64,000 nucleotides of DNA from Dugong dugon (Eukaryota; Chordata; Mammalia; Sirenia; Dugongidae). The stretch spans positions 58,111,501 through 58,175,500 of the forward strand of contig CM057469.1 in the NCBI GenBank assembly GCA_030035585.1. The letters run 5' to 3'. Positions 54,836 to 64,000 of the stretch are shown one piece after another. The position numbers were made by a program, and so were the translations under genes. How positions within the stretch are numbered: position 1 is the first letter of the stretch; every line of letters starts with the position of its first letter. Under the pieces are notes generated by a model that made no database searches, was not told the origin of the DNA, and was given only the letters and a program-made list of their open reading frames with translations.

Positions 54836-56333
54836 TTTTTAAATATATATATTTTATTGTACTTCAGGTGAAAGCTTACATAGCAAATAGTTTCTCATGA
54901 AATAGTAGTACACATGTTGTTCTATGACATTGGTTAACAACCCCACAACATATTAAGCCTCTAAATTCTCAACCTTTTTTTTTTTTTTTTGATGAAAATA
55001 CAGATAGCCAAAGATACACCATTTCAAAAATTTCTACATTCACAGTTCAGTGACATTGACTACGCTCTTCCAACTGTGCTGTTATTCTAACTTAAGATGA
55101 AGGCTTACAGAACAAAATACTTTTTCATTTAACAGTTACTACACATGTTGCCCTATGACAATGGTTAACAATCTCACAGCACATCTAGAATATCCTTACT
55201 CCACCTTGTGTTCCCTATCACCAGGGGGCTTCCTTGTCCCCTTCTGTCTTCTGGCCCTCATCATTGGACTACTGTACCTCTTTAGTCTCATTTGGTTTTA
55301 TTTTTATTTTTATTTTATTTTAACACCATTTCAAAACTTTTTACTTACACATTTAAGTGATATTGACTATGCTCTTCCAATTGTGCTGCCATTCCCGCCC
55401 AAGATGAAGTCTTACAGGATAAAACAGCCTCCCATTTAATAGTTACTATGAATGTTGCCCTATAGCAGTGGTCAACAATCTCACAATACATCGACAGTGT
55501 CCATATTCAATTTGTGTTCCTTATCATCAGTTTCCTACTCCCCCTCTGCCTTCTGGCCTTGTCACCGGACTCCTGTACCTCGTTAGTCCCATTTAGTTTT
55601 ACTGGGCTGTCCACTCCCAGGCTTAACATCGAACCTCGAAGGTAACTTCACCTCTGAGCTGAAAAGGTGTCTGGGGGCCACACTCTTGAGGTTTCTCCAG
55701 TATTGTTTAGGCCAGTAAATCTGGTCTTTTTTTTTTTTTTTTTTTGTGAGTTAAAATTATGCTCTACATCCTTCTCCAGCTCTGTCCAGAACCCTCTGTT
55801 GTGATCTTGGTCAGAGCAGTCAGTGGTGCTAGCCGGGCACCATCTAGCTGTACTGGACTCAGTCCGGTGGAGGCCTTGGTAGCTGTGGACAATTAGTCCT
55901 TTGGACTAATCTTTTCGTTGAATCCTGTTCTCCTCATTCTCCCTTGCTCCCGAAGGGATGAGACCAGTGGAGTATCTTAGATGGCTGCTCACAGGCTTTT
56001 AAGACCCCAGACACTACTCACCAACGTAGAATGTAGAGCACTATCCCCATAAGTAGTGTCATGCCAATTGAGCTAGATGTTCCCCGAGACCATGGTCCCC
56101 AGAGCCCTCCGTCCAACAACTCAGTCCCTCGGGGGGTTTGGAAGTGTCTATAGGGCCTCCATGACCTTTCCTTGTGCAGGTTGTGTTAGTTTCCCCTGTA
56201 CTGTGTACTATCTCACCTCTCACCCAAGTTACCACTTATCTATTACCTATTTAGTATTTCCCCCCCCTCCCCTCCCATCCCTGGTAACCAACAAGGATTG
56301 TTACATTTTTCATGTGAATTTTTTCATGGGTTT
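54836..56333 (-). other. L1 copy 2 3'UTR with extra 307-bp duplication
   Basis: About 1.5 kb. The block from 'acaccatttcaaaa' at 55016 recurs from 55323, an offset of 307 nt. The repeats carry the gatgaaggcttacag, gttaacaatctcac and ttgtgttccctatca landmarks. Copy 1 has this block once. Poly(T) runs lie at 54976-54990 and 55730-55746. Confidence 0.8.
56260..56281 (-). other. G-rich polypurine tract in L1 copy 2 3'UTR
   Basis: The sense strand has four G-runs of three or more with short loops, about 55 nt after the ancestral ORF2 stop. Confidence 0.8.
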
Positions 56334-59300
56334 TTACACTAGAGGTCTCATACAATATTTGTCCTTTTGTGATTGACTTATTTCACTCAGCATAATGTCC
56401 TCCAGTTTCATCCATGTTATGAAATGGTTCACAGATTCATTGTTGTTCTTTCTCGTTGCATAGTACTCCACTGTGTGTATGTACCATAGTTTGTGTATCC
56501 ATTAATCTGTTGATGAACATCGAGGTTGTTTCCATCGTTTTGCTATTGTGAACAATGCTGCCATGAACATAGGTGTGCATATGTCTATTCGAGTGACGAC
56601 TCTTATTTCTCTAGGATATATTCCTAGGAGTGGGATTGCTGGATCGAATGGTATGTCTATTTCTAGCTTTCTGAGGAAATGCCATATCATTTTCCAAAAT
56701 GGTTGTATCATTTTGCATTCCCACCAGCAGTGTATAAGAGTTCCCATCTCCCCGCAGCCCCTCCAACATTTGTTATTTCCAGTATTTTTGATTTGTGCCA
56801 GTAATGCCGGGGTGAGATGGTATCTCATTGTGGTTTTAATTTGCATTTCTCTAATGGCTAGTGATCGCGAGCATTTCCTCATGTGTCTGTTGGCCATTTG
56901 AATGTCTTCCTTGGTGAAGTGTCTGTTCATTTCCTTTGCCCATTTTTTGATAGGATTGTTTGTCTTTTTGTTGTAGAGGTGTTGGATTTTCTTGTAGATT
57001 ATGGATATTAGACCTTTGTCTGACTTGTACTGTCCAACATTTTTTCCCAGTCTGTAGGTTCTCTTTTGACTCTTTTGGTGAAGTCTTTTGAAGAGCATAG
57101 GTGTTTGATTTTTAGAAGATCCCAGTTATCTAGTTTATCTGTTGGGTTTTGTGTGTTAATGGTTATGGTTTATATCCTGTTAATGCTGTGTATTAAGGCC
57201 TGAAGTGTTGCTCCTATTTTTTCTTCTATGAACTGTATAGTTTTAGGCTTTCTATTCAGGTCTTTGATCCATTTTGAAGTAGTTTTTGTATACGGCGTGA
57301 GGTCTGGGTCCTGTTTCATTTTTATGCAAATGGATATCCAGTTTTGCCAGCACCATTTGTTAAAAAGACTATCTTTTCCCCATTTGATGGACTTTGGGCC
57401 CTTGTCGAAGATCAGGTGACCATAGGTGGATGGATTTACATCTGGGTTCACAATTCTGTTCCATTGGTCAATGTATCTGTAGTTGAACCAGTACCAGGCT
57501 GTTCTGACTACTGTAGCTGGATAGTAGGTTCTGAAGTCAGGTAGTGTGAGTCCTCCAACTTTATTCTTCTTCTTCAGTAGTGCTTTACTTATTCGGGGCT
57601 TCTTCCTTTTCCATATAAAGTTAATAATTAGTTTTTCCATCTCTTTGAAGAATGTTGCTGGTATTTGGATCGGGATTGCATTGTATTTGTAAATTGCTTT
57701 AGGTAGAATTGCCATTTTCACAATGTTGAGTCTGCCTATCCATGAGCATGGTACGTTTTTCCATTTATGTAGATTCCTTTGGGTTTCATGCAGCAGTGTT
57801 TTGTAGTTTTCTTTGTATAAGTCTTTTACATTCCTGGTCAGATTTATTCCTAAGTATTTTATCTTTTTAGGGGCTATTGAAAATGGTATTGATTTCCTGA
57901 TCTCCTTTTCATCGTTCCCTTTACTGGTGTATAGGAATCCAACTGATTTTTGAATGTTTATCTTGTATCCTGCTAGTCTACTGAATCTTTCTATTATTTC
58001 CAGTAGATTTCTCGTGGAGTCTTTAGGGTTTTCTATGTATAGTATCATATCATCTGCAAACAGGGAGAGTTTAACTTCTTCATTACCAATTTGGATGCCC
58101 TTTATTTCTTTTTCTTGCCTTATTGCTCTAGCTAGAACTTCCAGCACGATGTTAAATAGGAGTGGTGATAAAGGGCATCCTTGTCTTGTTCCTGTTTTCA
58201 AGGGGAATGTTTTCAGCCTCTCTCCATTCAGAATGATGTTGGCTGTTGGTTTTGCATAGATGCCCTTTATTATGTTGAGAAATTTCCTTTCTGTACCTAT
58301 TTTATTGAGAGCTTTTATCAGGAATGGGTGTTGGACTTTGTCAAATGCCTTTTCTGCGTCAATTGAGATGATCATGTGATTTTTTTCTTTCCTTTTATTT
58401 ATGTGGTGGATTACGTTGATGGATTTTCTAATGTTAAACCATCCTTGCATACCTGATATGAATCCTACTTGGTCGTGGTGTATTATTTTTTTGATATGAT
58501 ACTGAATTCTATTGGCTAGAATTTTGTTCAGAATTTTTGCATCTATATTCATGAGAGATATTGGTCTGTAAGTTTCTTTCTTTGTGATGTCTTTGCCTGG
58601 TTTTGGTATCAGCGTTATGCTGGCTTCATAGAATGAATTTGGAAGTGTTGCTTCCTCTTCTATGCTCTGAAATAGCTTGAGTAGAACTGGTACGAGCTCT
58701 TCTGTAAATGTTTTGTAGAATTCTCCAGTGAAGCCATTTGGGCCAGGGCTTTTTTTGGTTGGGAGTTTTTTTATTACCTTTTCAATCTCTTCTCCTGTTA
58801 TGGGTCTGTTCAGATTTTCAATATCACTTTGTTGTAGTTTGGGTAGGCCGTATGTTTCTAGAAATTTATCCATTTCCTCTAGGTTTTCAAATTTGTTGGA
58901 ATATAGTTTTTCATAATATTCTGTTATAATCCTTTTAATTTCGGTTGGGTCTATTGTAATGTCCCCCATTTCATTTCTTATTTGGGTTATTTGTGCCCTC
59001 TGCTGTTTTTCTTTTGTCAGTCTGGCCAGTGGTTTGTTGATTTTGTTGATTCTTTCAAAGAACCAGCTTTTGGTTTTGTTGATTCTTTCTATTGTTTTTC
59101 TGTTCTCTATTTCATTTATTTCTGCTCTGATCTTTACTATTTCCTTTCTTCCGGTGGTTGTAGGCTTTTTTTGTTGTTCTCTTTCTATTTGTTTGAGTTC
59201 TTCAGTTAATGTTTTGATTTTGTCTCTTTCTTCTTTTTTGATATGTGCATCTATTGCTATAAATTGTCCTCTGAGGACTGCCTTTGCTGTGTCCCAAAGG

Positions 59301-60157
59301 TTTTGGTATGATGTGTTTTCATTTTCATTTGATTCTAGGAATTTTTTAATTCCATCTCTGATTTCTTCTATTACCCATTGATGTGTAAGCAGATTATTAT
59401 TCAGTTTCCATGTGTTTGATTTTTTTTCCTTGCTCTTTCTAGTGTTAATTTCTACCTTGATGGCATTGTGGTCAGAGAAGATACTGTGAATTATCTCAGC
59501 ATTTTGGATCTTGTTGTGGATTGCTCTGTGGCCTAAGATGTGGTCTATTCTGGAGAACGTTCCATGTGCATTGGAAAAGAATGTGTACTTTCCAGCGGTT
59601 GGATGGATTGTTCTCTATATGTCTATGAGGTCCAGTTGGCTGATTGTGTCCTTTAGGTCTTCTGTATCTTTGCTGAGTTTCTTTTTAGTTGTTCTGTCCT
59701 TTACTGAGAGTGTTGTGTTGAAGTCTTCTACTATTATTGTGGAACTGTCAATTTCTCTTTTCAGTGCTGTTAGAGTTTTTTTTATGTATTTTGGAGCCCT
59801 GTCATTGGGTGCATAGATATTTATTATGGTTATGTCTTCATGATGGATCATCCCCTTAATCATTATATAGTGTCCTTCTTTGTCTTTTATGGTAGATTTT
59901 GTTTTAAAGTCTATTTTATCTGAGATTAGAATTGCCACTCCTGCTCTTTTTTGATAGTTGTTAGCTTGATATATTTTTTTCCAACCTTTGATTTTTAATA
60001 AATTCACATCTTTGTTTCTAAGGTGTGTCTCTTGTAGACAGCATATTGATGGATCTTGTTTTCTTATCCATTCTGCCACTCTCCGTCTCTTTATGGGTGC
60101 ATTGAGTCCATTTACATTCAGTGTAATTATTGATAGATGGAAGTTTGTTGCTGTCAT
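56334..60157 (-). pseudogene. L1 copy 2 ORF2 (endonuclease/reverse transcriptase), four lesions
   Basis: The start MTATNFHL is at 60157, with endonuclease residues N14 and E43, the DFN motif, and SDH after the first stop. Lesion 1: a Tyr codon changed to TAG at 59615-59617 (DLIDI-stop-RTI); the frame then continues unshifted. RT core: 599 open codons from 58969, with [10 protein letters not shown] and FADD at residue 304 of that block (about 700 of ORF2, the usual L1 position). Lesion 2: TAA at 57170-57172, shared with copy 1. Lesion 3: one base missing near 57036-57040. Lesion 4: a TAA stop at 56502-56504 after the Cys-rich CWRGCG/HCWWEC region. The ancestral stop is at 56334-56336. Corrected length is about 1,274 codons. 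ORF2p nicks DNA and reverse transcribes L1 RNA. Confidence 0.95.
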
Positions 60158-60571
60158 TTTGTAGTGCTTTTTTTTGTGGTGCTGAAGTTTTCTTTGTTCT
60201 TCTTACTCTCTTGTGCTGAGTTACTTTTGTTTGTGGATTTTGTGTTCATTTCTTTTGTTTTTGTTGAGACTTTGTTTTTCGTCTTTATTTTTATGAGTTG
60301 GTTTGTTAACTTTTTTTGTGGTTACCATGAATTTTACCCTTATCTTTATAATTTTGAAGCAGTCTACCCTTACTTGGTATCGCCTTGCCTTCCTCTCCTT
60401 TAGAAGGTTCTATACCTATGCTGTTTGTTCCCTCTTTCATTGTTTTGATGTTGTTGTCATCCTTTGATTGATTTCTCTGATTCCCTGTTGTATTTCTTTT
60501 GTTTTTGGAAAGTCCTCTGTAGTTCAGTTCCTAGAATGGTATCTGGTTCATGCTCACCTGCGTCCTAGGTC
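60158..60571 (-). other. L1 copy 2 inter-ORF spacer
   Basis: 414 nt, Lys/Asn-rich in the frame that ends ATGA at the ORF2 start. A roughly 10-nt deletion relative to copy 1 breaks the small Lys-rich frame. No other signal is visible. Confidence 0.6.
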
Positions 60572-61621
60572 CTAGGTCCTGACTGAGGGCTGAAGCTGTT
60601 TGTCCTCAGATCGAAGAACTCCCTTTAATAATTCTTGTAAGTTTGGTTTGACTTTTGCATATTCCTTTAGTTTCTGTTTATCTGGAAATGACCTAATTTC
60701 ACCATCAAATTTGAATGAGAGTTTTGCAGGATATATTATTCTTGGCTGACAATTTTTTTCTTTCAAGATTTTATATATGTCATCCCATTGCCTTCTTGCC
60801 TGCATGGTTTCTGCCGAATAATCTGAGCTTAGTCTTATTGTTTCTCCTCTGTATGTGACTTCTTGTTTTTCACGAGCTGCTCTCAGGATTCTTTGTTTGT
60901 CTTTAGTTTTAGTGAGTGTGAATATGATATGTCTTGGTGATTTTCTTTTGGGGTCTCTTTTATATGGGGTTCGTTGAGCTTCTTGGACGGCCAGCTTTTC
61001 ATTTTTCATGATATTGGGAAAGTTTTCTGTCAGCAGTTCATCAATGATCCTCTCTGTGTTTTCTGTTTTCTCCCCCTGTTCTGGTATGCCAATCACTCGC
61101 AAGTTTTTGCTTTTAATTGTGTCCCACATAACTCTCAGGGTCTCTTCATTTTTCTTTTTTCTTTTTTCTGAGTTTTCCTGAAACAGAGTTGTATCCAAGT
61201 GTTTGTCTTCAGTTCCACTGATCCTGTCTTCCATGGTTTCATATCTACTTCTCAGCCCTTCTATGACACCGCCCATTTCTGAAATCTTGTTGTTTATGTT
61301 TTGGATTTGTAATTGTTGTTTTTGTATTATTTCGAGTTGTGAATTTATTTTGGCATTTTGTTCCTGCATCAGCTTCCTGAATTCTTCCAATTTTTTGTCT
61401 GTATTTTCCATAAATTTGTCTTTTTTTTCCTCATGTTTGTCAGCTTTTTGCCTCAGTTCTTGGAAAATTCCGAGTATTAGTGATTTGAGTTCCCTATCAG
61501 GTACTTCTAGTGCATTTTCTTCCACAGGAGAGTTATCTGGTGTTTTAATTTGGACACCTATTTGAGCCATCTTGTCTTTTTTTTGTAAATGTTTTGATAT
61601 TGTTTGCTGTTTTCGGGGCAT
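60572..61621 (-). CDS. L1 copy 2 ORF1p, intact RNA-binding chaperone
   Basis: An uninterrupted 349-codon frame. ORF1p forms trimers through a coiled coil and binds L1 RNA in the cytoplasmic L1 particle. Order: a short N-terminal region (MPRKQQTISKHLQ), a coiled coil at about residues 50-155 rich in E/K/Q (ELRQKADKHEEKKD, IIQKQQLQIQNINNKISEMG), an RRM-like domain (LRVIGIPEQGEK, KRDPKRKSPRHIIFTL), and a C-terminal domain with RILRAAREKQEV, YSAETMQARRQW and YPAKLSFKFDGE. The stop at 60572-60574 follows LQPSVRT. Copy 1 has the same length, so start and stop are the family's. Expression would come from the 5'UTR promoter on the right. Intactness suggests a recent insertion, but ORF2 downstream is broken. 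Confidence 0.93.
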   Translation of the reverse strand: MPRKQQTISKHLQKKDKMAQIGVQIKTPDNSPVEENALEVPDRELKSLILGIFQELRQKADKHEEKKDKFMENTDKKLEEFRKLMQEQNAKINSQLEIIQKQQLQIQNINNKISEMGGVIEGLRSRYETMEDRISGTEDKHLDTTLFQENSEKRKKKNEETLRVMWDTIKSKNLRVIGIPEQGEKTENTERIIDELLTENFPNIMKNEKLAVQEAQRTPYKRDPKRKSPRHIIFTLTKTKDKQRILRAAREKQEVTYRGETIRLSSDYSAETMQARRQWDDIYKILKEKNCQPRIIYPAKLSFKFDGEIRSFPDKQKLKEYAKVKPNLQELLKGVLRSEDKQLQPSVRT

Positions 61622-63570
61622 TCAGTAGATATTTCTCTCGTTTATTGATTGTAGATTTTTTTTTTTTTTTGTTTCGTCCTTGTGGTACAGCTGGGCAGAT
61701 CTAGCTGAGGAGAAGCCACTGGGACAGGTTGCTTGTGGCACTCACCGCAGCCACCAGGATGGTCGGTAGTCAGTGCTGGGCAGGTTCCAATAGGGTGTGC
61801 CTGCACAGCTTGGTGGTGTGATGTCTAGTGCAGGTAGTTAGGGTGCAGCGGGAAGATGGTTATGTGTTAAGCTAAGCTGGATATGGGAGAGAGGAGAGAG
61901 GAGCAGGAGCAAAAAGCATACAAACATAAAAGAATGCTAGGGGAGCTTGTCGTTGGAATGTACAGATGAGAGACTATGGGATGGAGGAAACCAGAAGGGG
62001 GAAGAGAAAGAAAAGGAAAGAATGAACAAATAAAAATCAGAGAAGTTAAAGAACTGCAAAGTTCCTGGGGATCCCACCGATGCAGCTATGAGTTCTGGGG
62101 GAGTCGGTCTCAGTTTTCACAGCACAGCCTGGCCAGAAGGTACAGAGGCATACATCGCCTGGTATTCAGGGATCAGAAAGAGAAGGAAGAGATAGAGAGA
62201 TGAGAGATTAAGCAATGAAGAAAGACAAAAGGGAAAAAGAGGGAAAAGATGACAAAACTAATCAAAAAAAGAAGAAAAATAAAATTAAAAAAAAAAAAAA
62301 AAAAAAGGCAACACCAGCAGTCAGTGCCAACCAGAGAGCCCCCACTCAGAGGCGCGAATTCCAAGAAGCCGGCAGTCTCGGGATTAAGAGACCGTGGCCA
62401 CGGGAAGCAGAAGGGCGAACGAACAAAGGCCCCGGGATCTCACCAGGGTGGCAGCCCAGAACTGGAAGCAGCCACACGCCCGAACGCAGACCCACAGCCC
62501 TGCAGGAGAGAGCAAAGACAGCACTCGGAACCAGGCACCCAGGCAAAAGGAGGGGGAGGCGGCAGAAAAAGTTTCACCAGCGGCCAGCAAATGGCTCTCA
62601 GAAATCCGCTAGCCCAGGCGTGTGGAATCCAAGCACCGGCACCCCCCAGCCCAGGGACCCTGGCCACGGAAAGCAGAGGGGCGAATGAACAAAGGCCCCA
62701 TTGATCTCACCAGCGTGGCAGCCCAGACCTGGAAGCAGCCACACGCCCGAATGCAGCCCCACAGCCCTGCAGGAGAGAGCAAAGACGGCACTCGGAACCA
62801 GGCACCCAGGCAAAAGGAGGGGGAGGCAGCAGAAAAACCTTTGCCAGCCGCCGGCAAACAGCTCTCAGAAAGCCGCCAGCCCGGGTGCGCGGAACCCAAG
62901 CACCAGCGCCCCCCAGCCCAGCGACCCTGGCCACGGAAAGCAGAGAGGCGAATGAACAAAGGCCCCGGGATCTCACCAGCGCGGCAGCCCAGACCTGGAA
63001 GCAGCCATACGCCCGAACGCAGCCCCACAGCCCTGCAGGAGAGAGCAAAGACGGCACTCGGAACCAGGCACCCAGGCAAAAGGAGGGGGAGGCGGCAGAA
63101 AAAGTTTCGCCAGCGGCCAGAAAACGGCTCTCAGAAAGCCGCCAGCCCGGGAGCGCAGAATCCAAGCACCAGCGCCCCCCAGCCCAGGGACCCTGGCCAC
63201 GGAAAGCAGGGGAGCCCCAGCCGAGGTGGAGAGGGGTGGGGGGTGGGAAAGTGCGCATCGCAGTTTACCGGTCGTTCTGTCTTCCACTGGATGCTCTGCA
63301 AGGCTGCTCTCCCGTTCGCTGGTCTCCGATAGGAATCCAAGATGGTGGATCCGCGCTGCGTTAGCTGGTAAGGAATCTCTGCATGGGTCTCTCCTCGCTC
63401 TCCGTTCTCTTTTAGTATTCTCACTCCGTTTGGTATTTGGCTGAGTTCTTTATCTCTTCATTTGGCGTTCTAGGGTTTCAGGATTGTTGATTCTCTGTTA
63501 GGCTTAGTTTTTTGGATTATTGCTGTGGCGGGACGGCGTGGTGCTTCTGCCTAGAGCGCCATCTTGCCCC
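61622..63570 (-). promoter_or_regulatory. L1 copy 2 5'UTR/promoter region
   Basis: About 1.95 kb, CpG- and GC-rich in its 5' half. The extreme 5' end carries CAAGATGGCGC on the sense strand (complement at about 63556-63566), matching the YY1-type core near the start of human L1. A second AAGATGGTGG-type site lies at about 63339-63350. Next come a tandem array (listed separately), then an A-rich run (62287-62306) and an A/G-rich tract leading to ORF1. Internal promoter activity is known for L1 5'UTRs and inferred here. Confidence 0.75.
62422..63210 (-). repeat. Tandem array of about 266-bp L1 5'UTR monomers
   Basis: Three units begin at 'aacaaaggcccc' at 62422, 62688 and 62955 (spacings 266 and 267). 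Each contains 'gatctcaccag.gtggcagccc', 'gaagcagccacacgcccgaa'-type text, 'ggcacccaggcaaaaggag' and 'ccctggccacgg.aagcag'. A partial unit precedes them at about 62307-62421. Long open frames on both strands in this area are by-products of the GC-rich repeat. Confidence 0.88.
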
Positions 63571-63590
63571 TAAAATCACAAATGACTTTT

Positions 63591-64000
63591 AAAGACAACT
63601 TTAAGGAAAGCAATATCTTTAGAGTAATAAAAAACTTCTAGGAAGTAAGTGAAAATGAGATGTTAGGAGAGGAAGGGCATGTGAGTGGGATTTAACAGGA
63701 AAAGTGAATATAGAATCTTCTGCCTTCCCTCTTAGCTCCTTTAAGGATACACTAAAAATCCCTGCATTTACCTTGTGATTTTAGCATGAAATAGTACATT
63801 TTTAAAAATGCATTCTTCTTTGAAAATCAGTCATATTAAATTTCAAAATATCTCATATATATATTTATACAAAATATTCAGCGTATAATACAATACCTTT
63901 TAAATCTTGGAATTTTACTATTTGATGTTCATCTACCTCATGATTCCTGACATAATGTACAAAAAAAAAAAATACAGTATAGTAGTTTTATTAAAAAGAA
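63591..64000. other. Unassigned AT-rich DNA
   Basis: No gene or repeat is recognised after the L1 target duplication. Confidence 0.45.

Larger units (their letters stand above)
54836..63570 (-). mobile_element. L1 copy 2, full length and nearly intact
   Basis: An 8.7 kb LINE-1 on the minus strand. The duplication cacaaatgactttt is at 54822-54835 and 63577-63590. Sense order: 5'UTR (about 63570-61622, with a three-unit tandem array), ORF1 (61621-60572, open), spacer of 414 nt, ORF2 (60157-56334, four lesions), 3'UTR with an extra tandem duplication. It is the best preserved mobile element in the window. Confidence 0.94.

Noticed and set aside
58959-59381. 140-codon plus-strand hydrophobic frame resembling a membrane protein
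   Set aside because: It is the antisense of L1 ORF2, where Lys/Asn-rich sense codons read as Phe/Leu/Ile. It is not a gene.
62215-63364. Several open frames of 100-236 codons on both strands, Arg/Pro/Gly-rich
   Set aside because: They fall in the GC-rich tandem monomers of the L1 5'UTR and repeat with the 266-bp period. Stops are depleted by composition.
1-64000. CRISPR array, operon, prophage or other prokaryotic system
   Set aside because: SINE, LINE, LTR and MIR content shows mammalian nuclear DNA; no regularly spaced short repeats with unique spacers were seen.

Overview
The window is noncoding DNA from a placental mammal, built largely of nested retrotransposons. I see no intact host gene. 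Three repeat signatures point to Afrotheria, and within it Paenungulata (elephant, sirenian or hyrax): (i) many tRNA-headed AfroSINEs whose 3' ends match the RTE LINE in the same window; (ii) a SINE form lacking exactly 45 nt relative to longer copies here, matching the deletion used as a Hyracoidea-Sirenia-Proboscidea marker; (iii) abundant BovB-like RTE elements. Elephant is my best guess, but the sequence alone does not separate the paenungulate orders.

Three L1 elements of one lineage lie on the minus strand. Copy 1 (about 11.23-19.45 kb) and copy 2 (about 54.84-63.57 kb) are full length, with target-site duplications (TSDs). Each carries a long 5'UTR, ORF1 (349 codons), a spacer of about 420 nt, ORF2 (about 1,274 codons) and a 3'UTR of 1.2-1.5 kb. 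Copy 2 has an uninterrupted ORF1 and only four lesions in ORF2. Copy 3 (36.64-41.10 kb) has lost nearly all of ORF2. Older L1 3'-end fragments lie near 1.5, 6.7, 28.9-30.6 and 41.8 kb.

RTE elements form the second layer. One 2.6 kb RTE (9.19-20.5 kb, minus strand) was split by L1 copy 1 and by an LTR. Another (45.62-48.77 kb) is head-to-head inverted between one pair of TSDs, the product expected from twin priming. A third (32.05-33.11 kb) hosts a nested SINE and a 185-bp terminal-inverted-repeat element flanked by TA. Shorter 3' ends are at 4.4, 26.2 and 49.8 kb.

The remainder holds three MaLR-like solo LTRs (two with 5-bp duplications differing by one base, one exact), two ERV1-like LTR blocks near 44 kb, MIR, L2 and MER5-type relics, microsatellites and stretches of apparently unique AT-rich DNA. 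The only host-like coding hint is a 51-codon minus-strand reading frame at 25.9-26.1 kb behind a good splice-acceptor-like sequence. I could not identify it.

The retroelement parts relate functionally. L1 ORF1p and ORF2p are the nucleic-acid chaperone and the endonuclease/reverse transcriptase that copy L1 RNA. RTE encodes its own endonuclease and reverse transcriptase, and the AfroSINEs share the RTE 3' end, so they are inferred to have borrowed that machinery. All copies here look damaged. Boundaries and family names come from reading and internal comparison, not from a database search.
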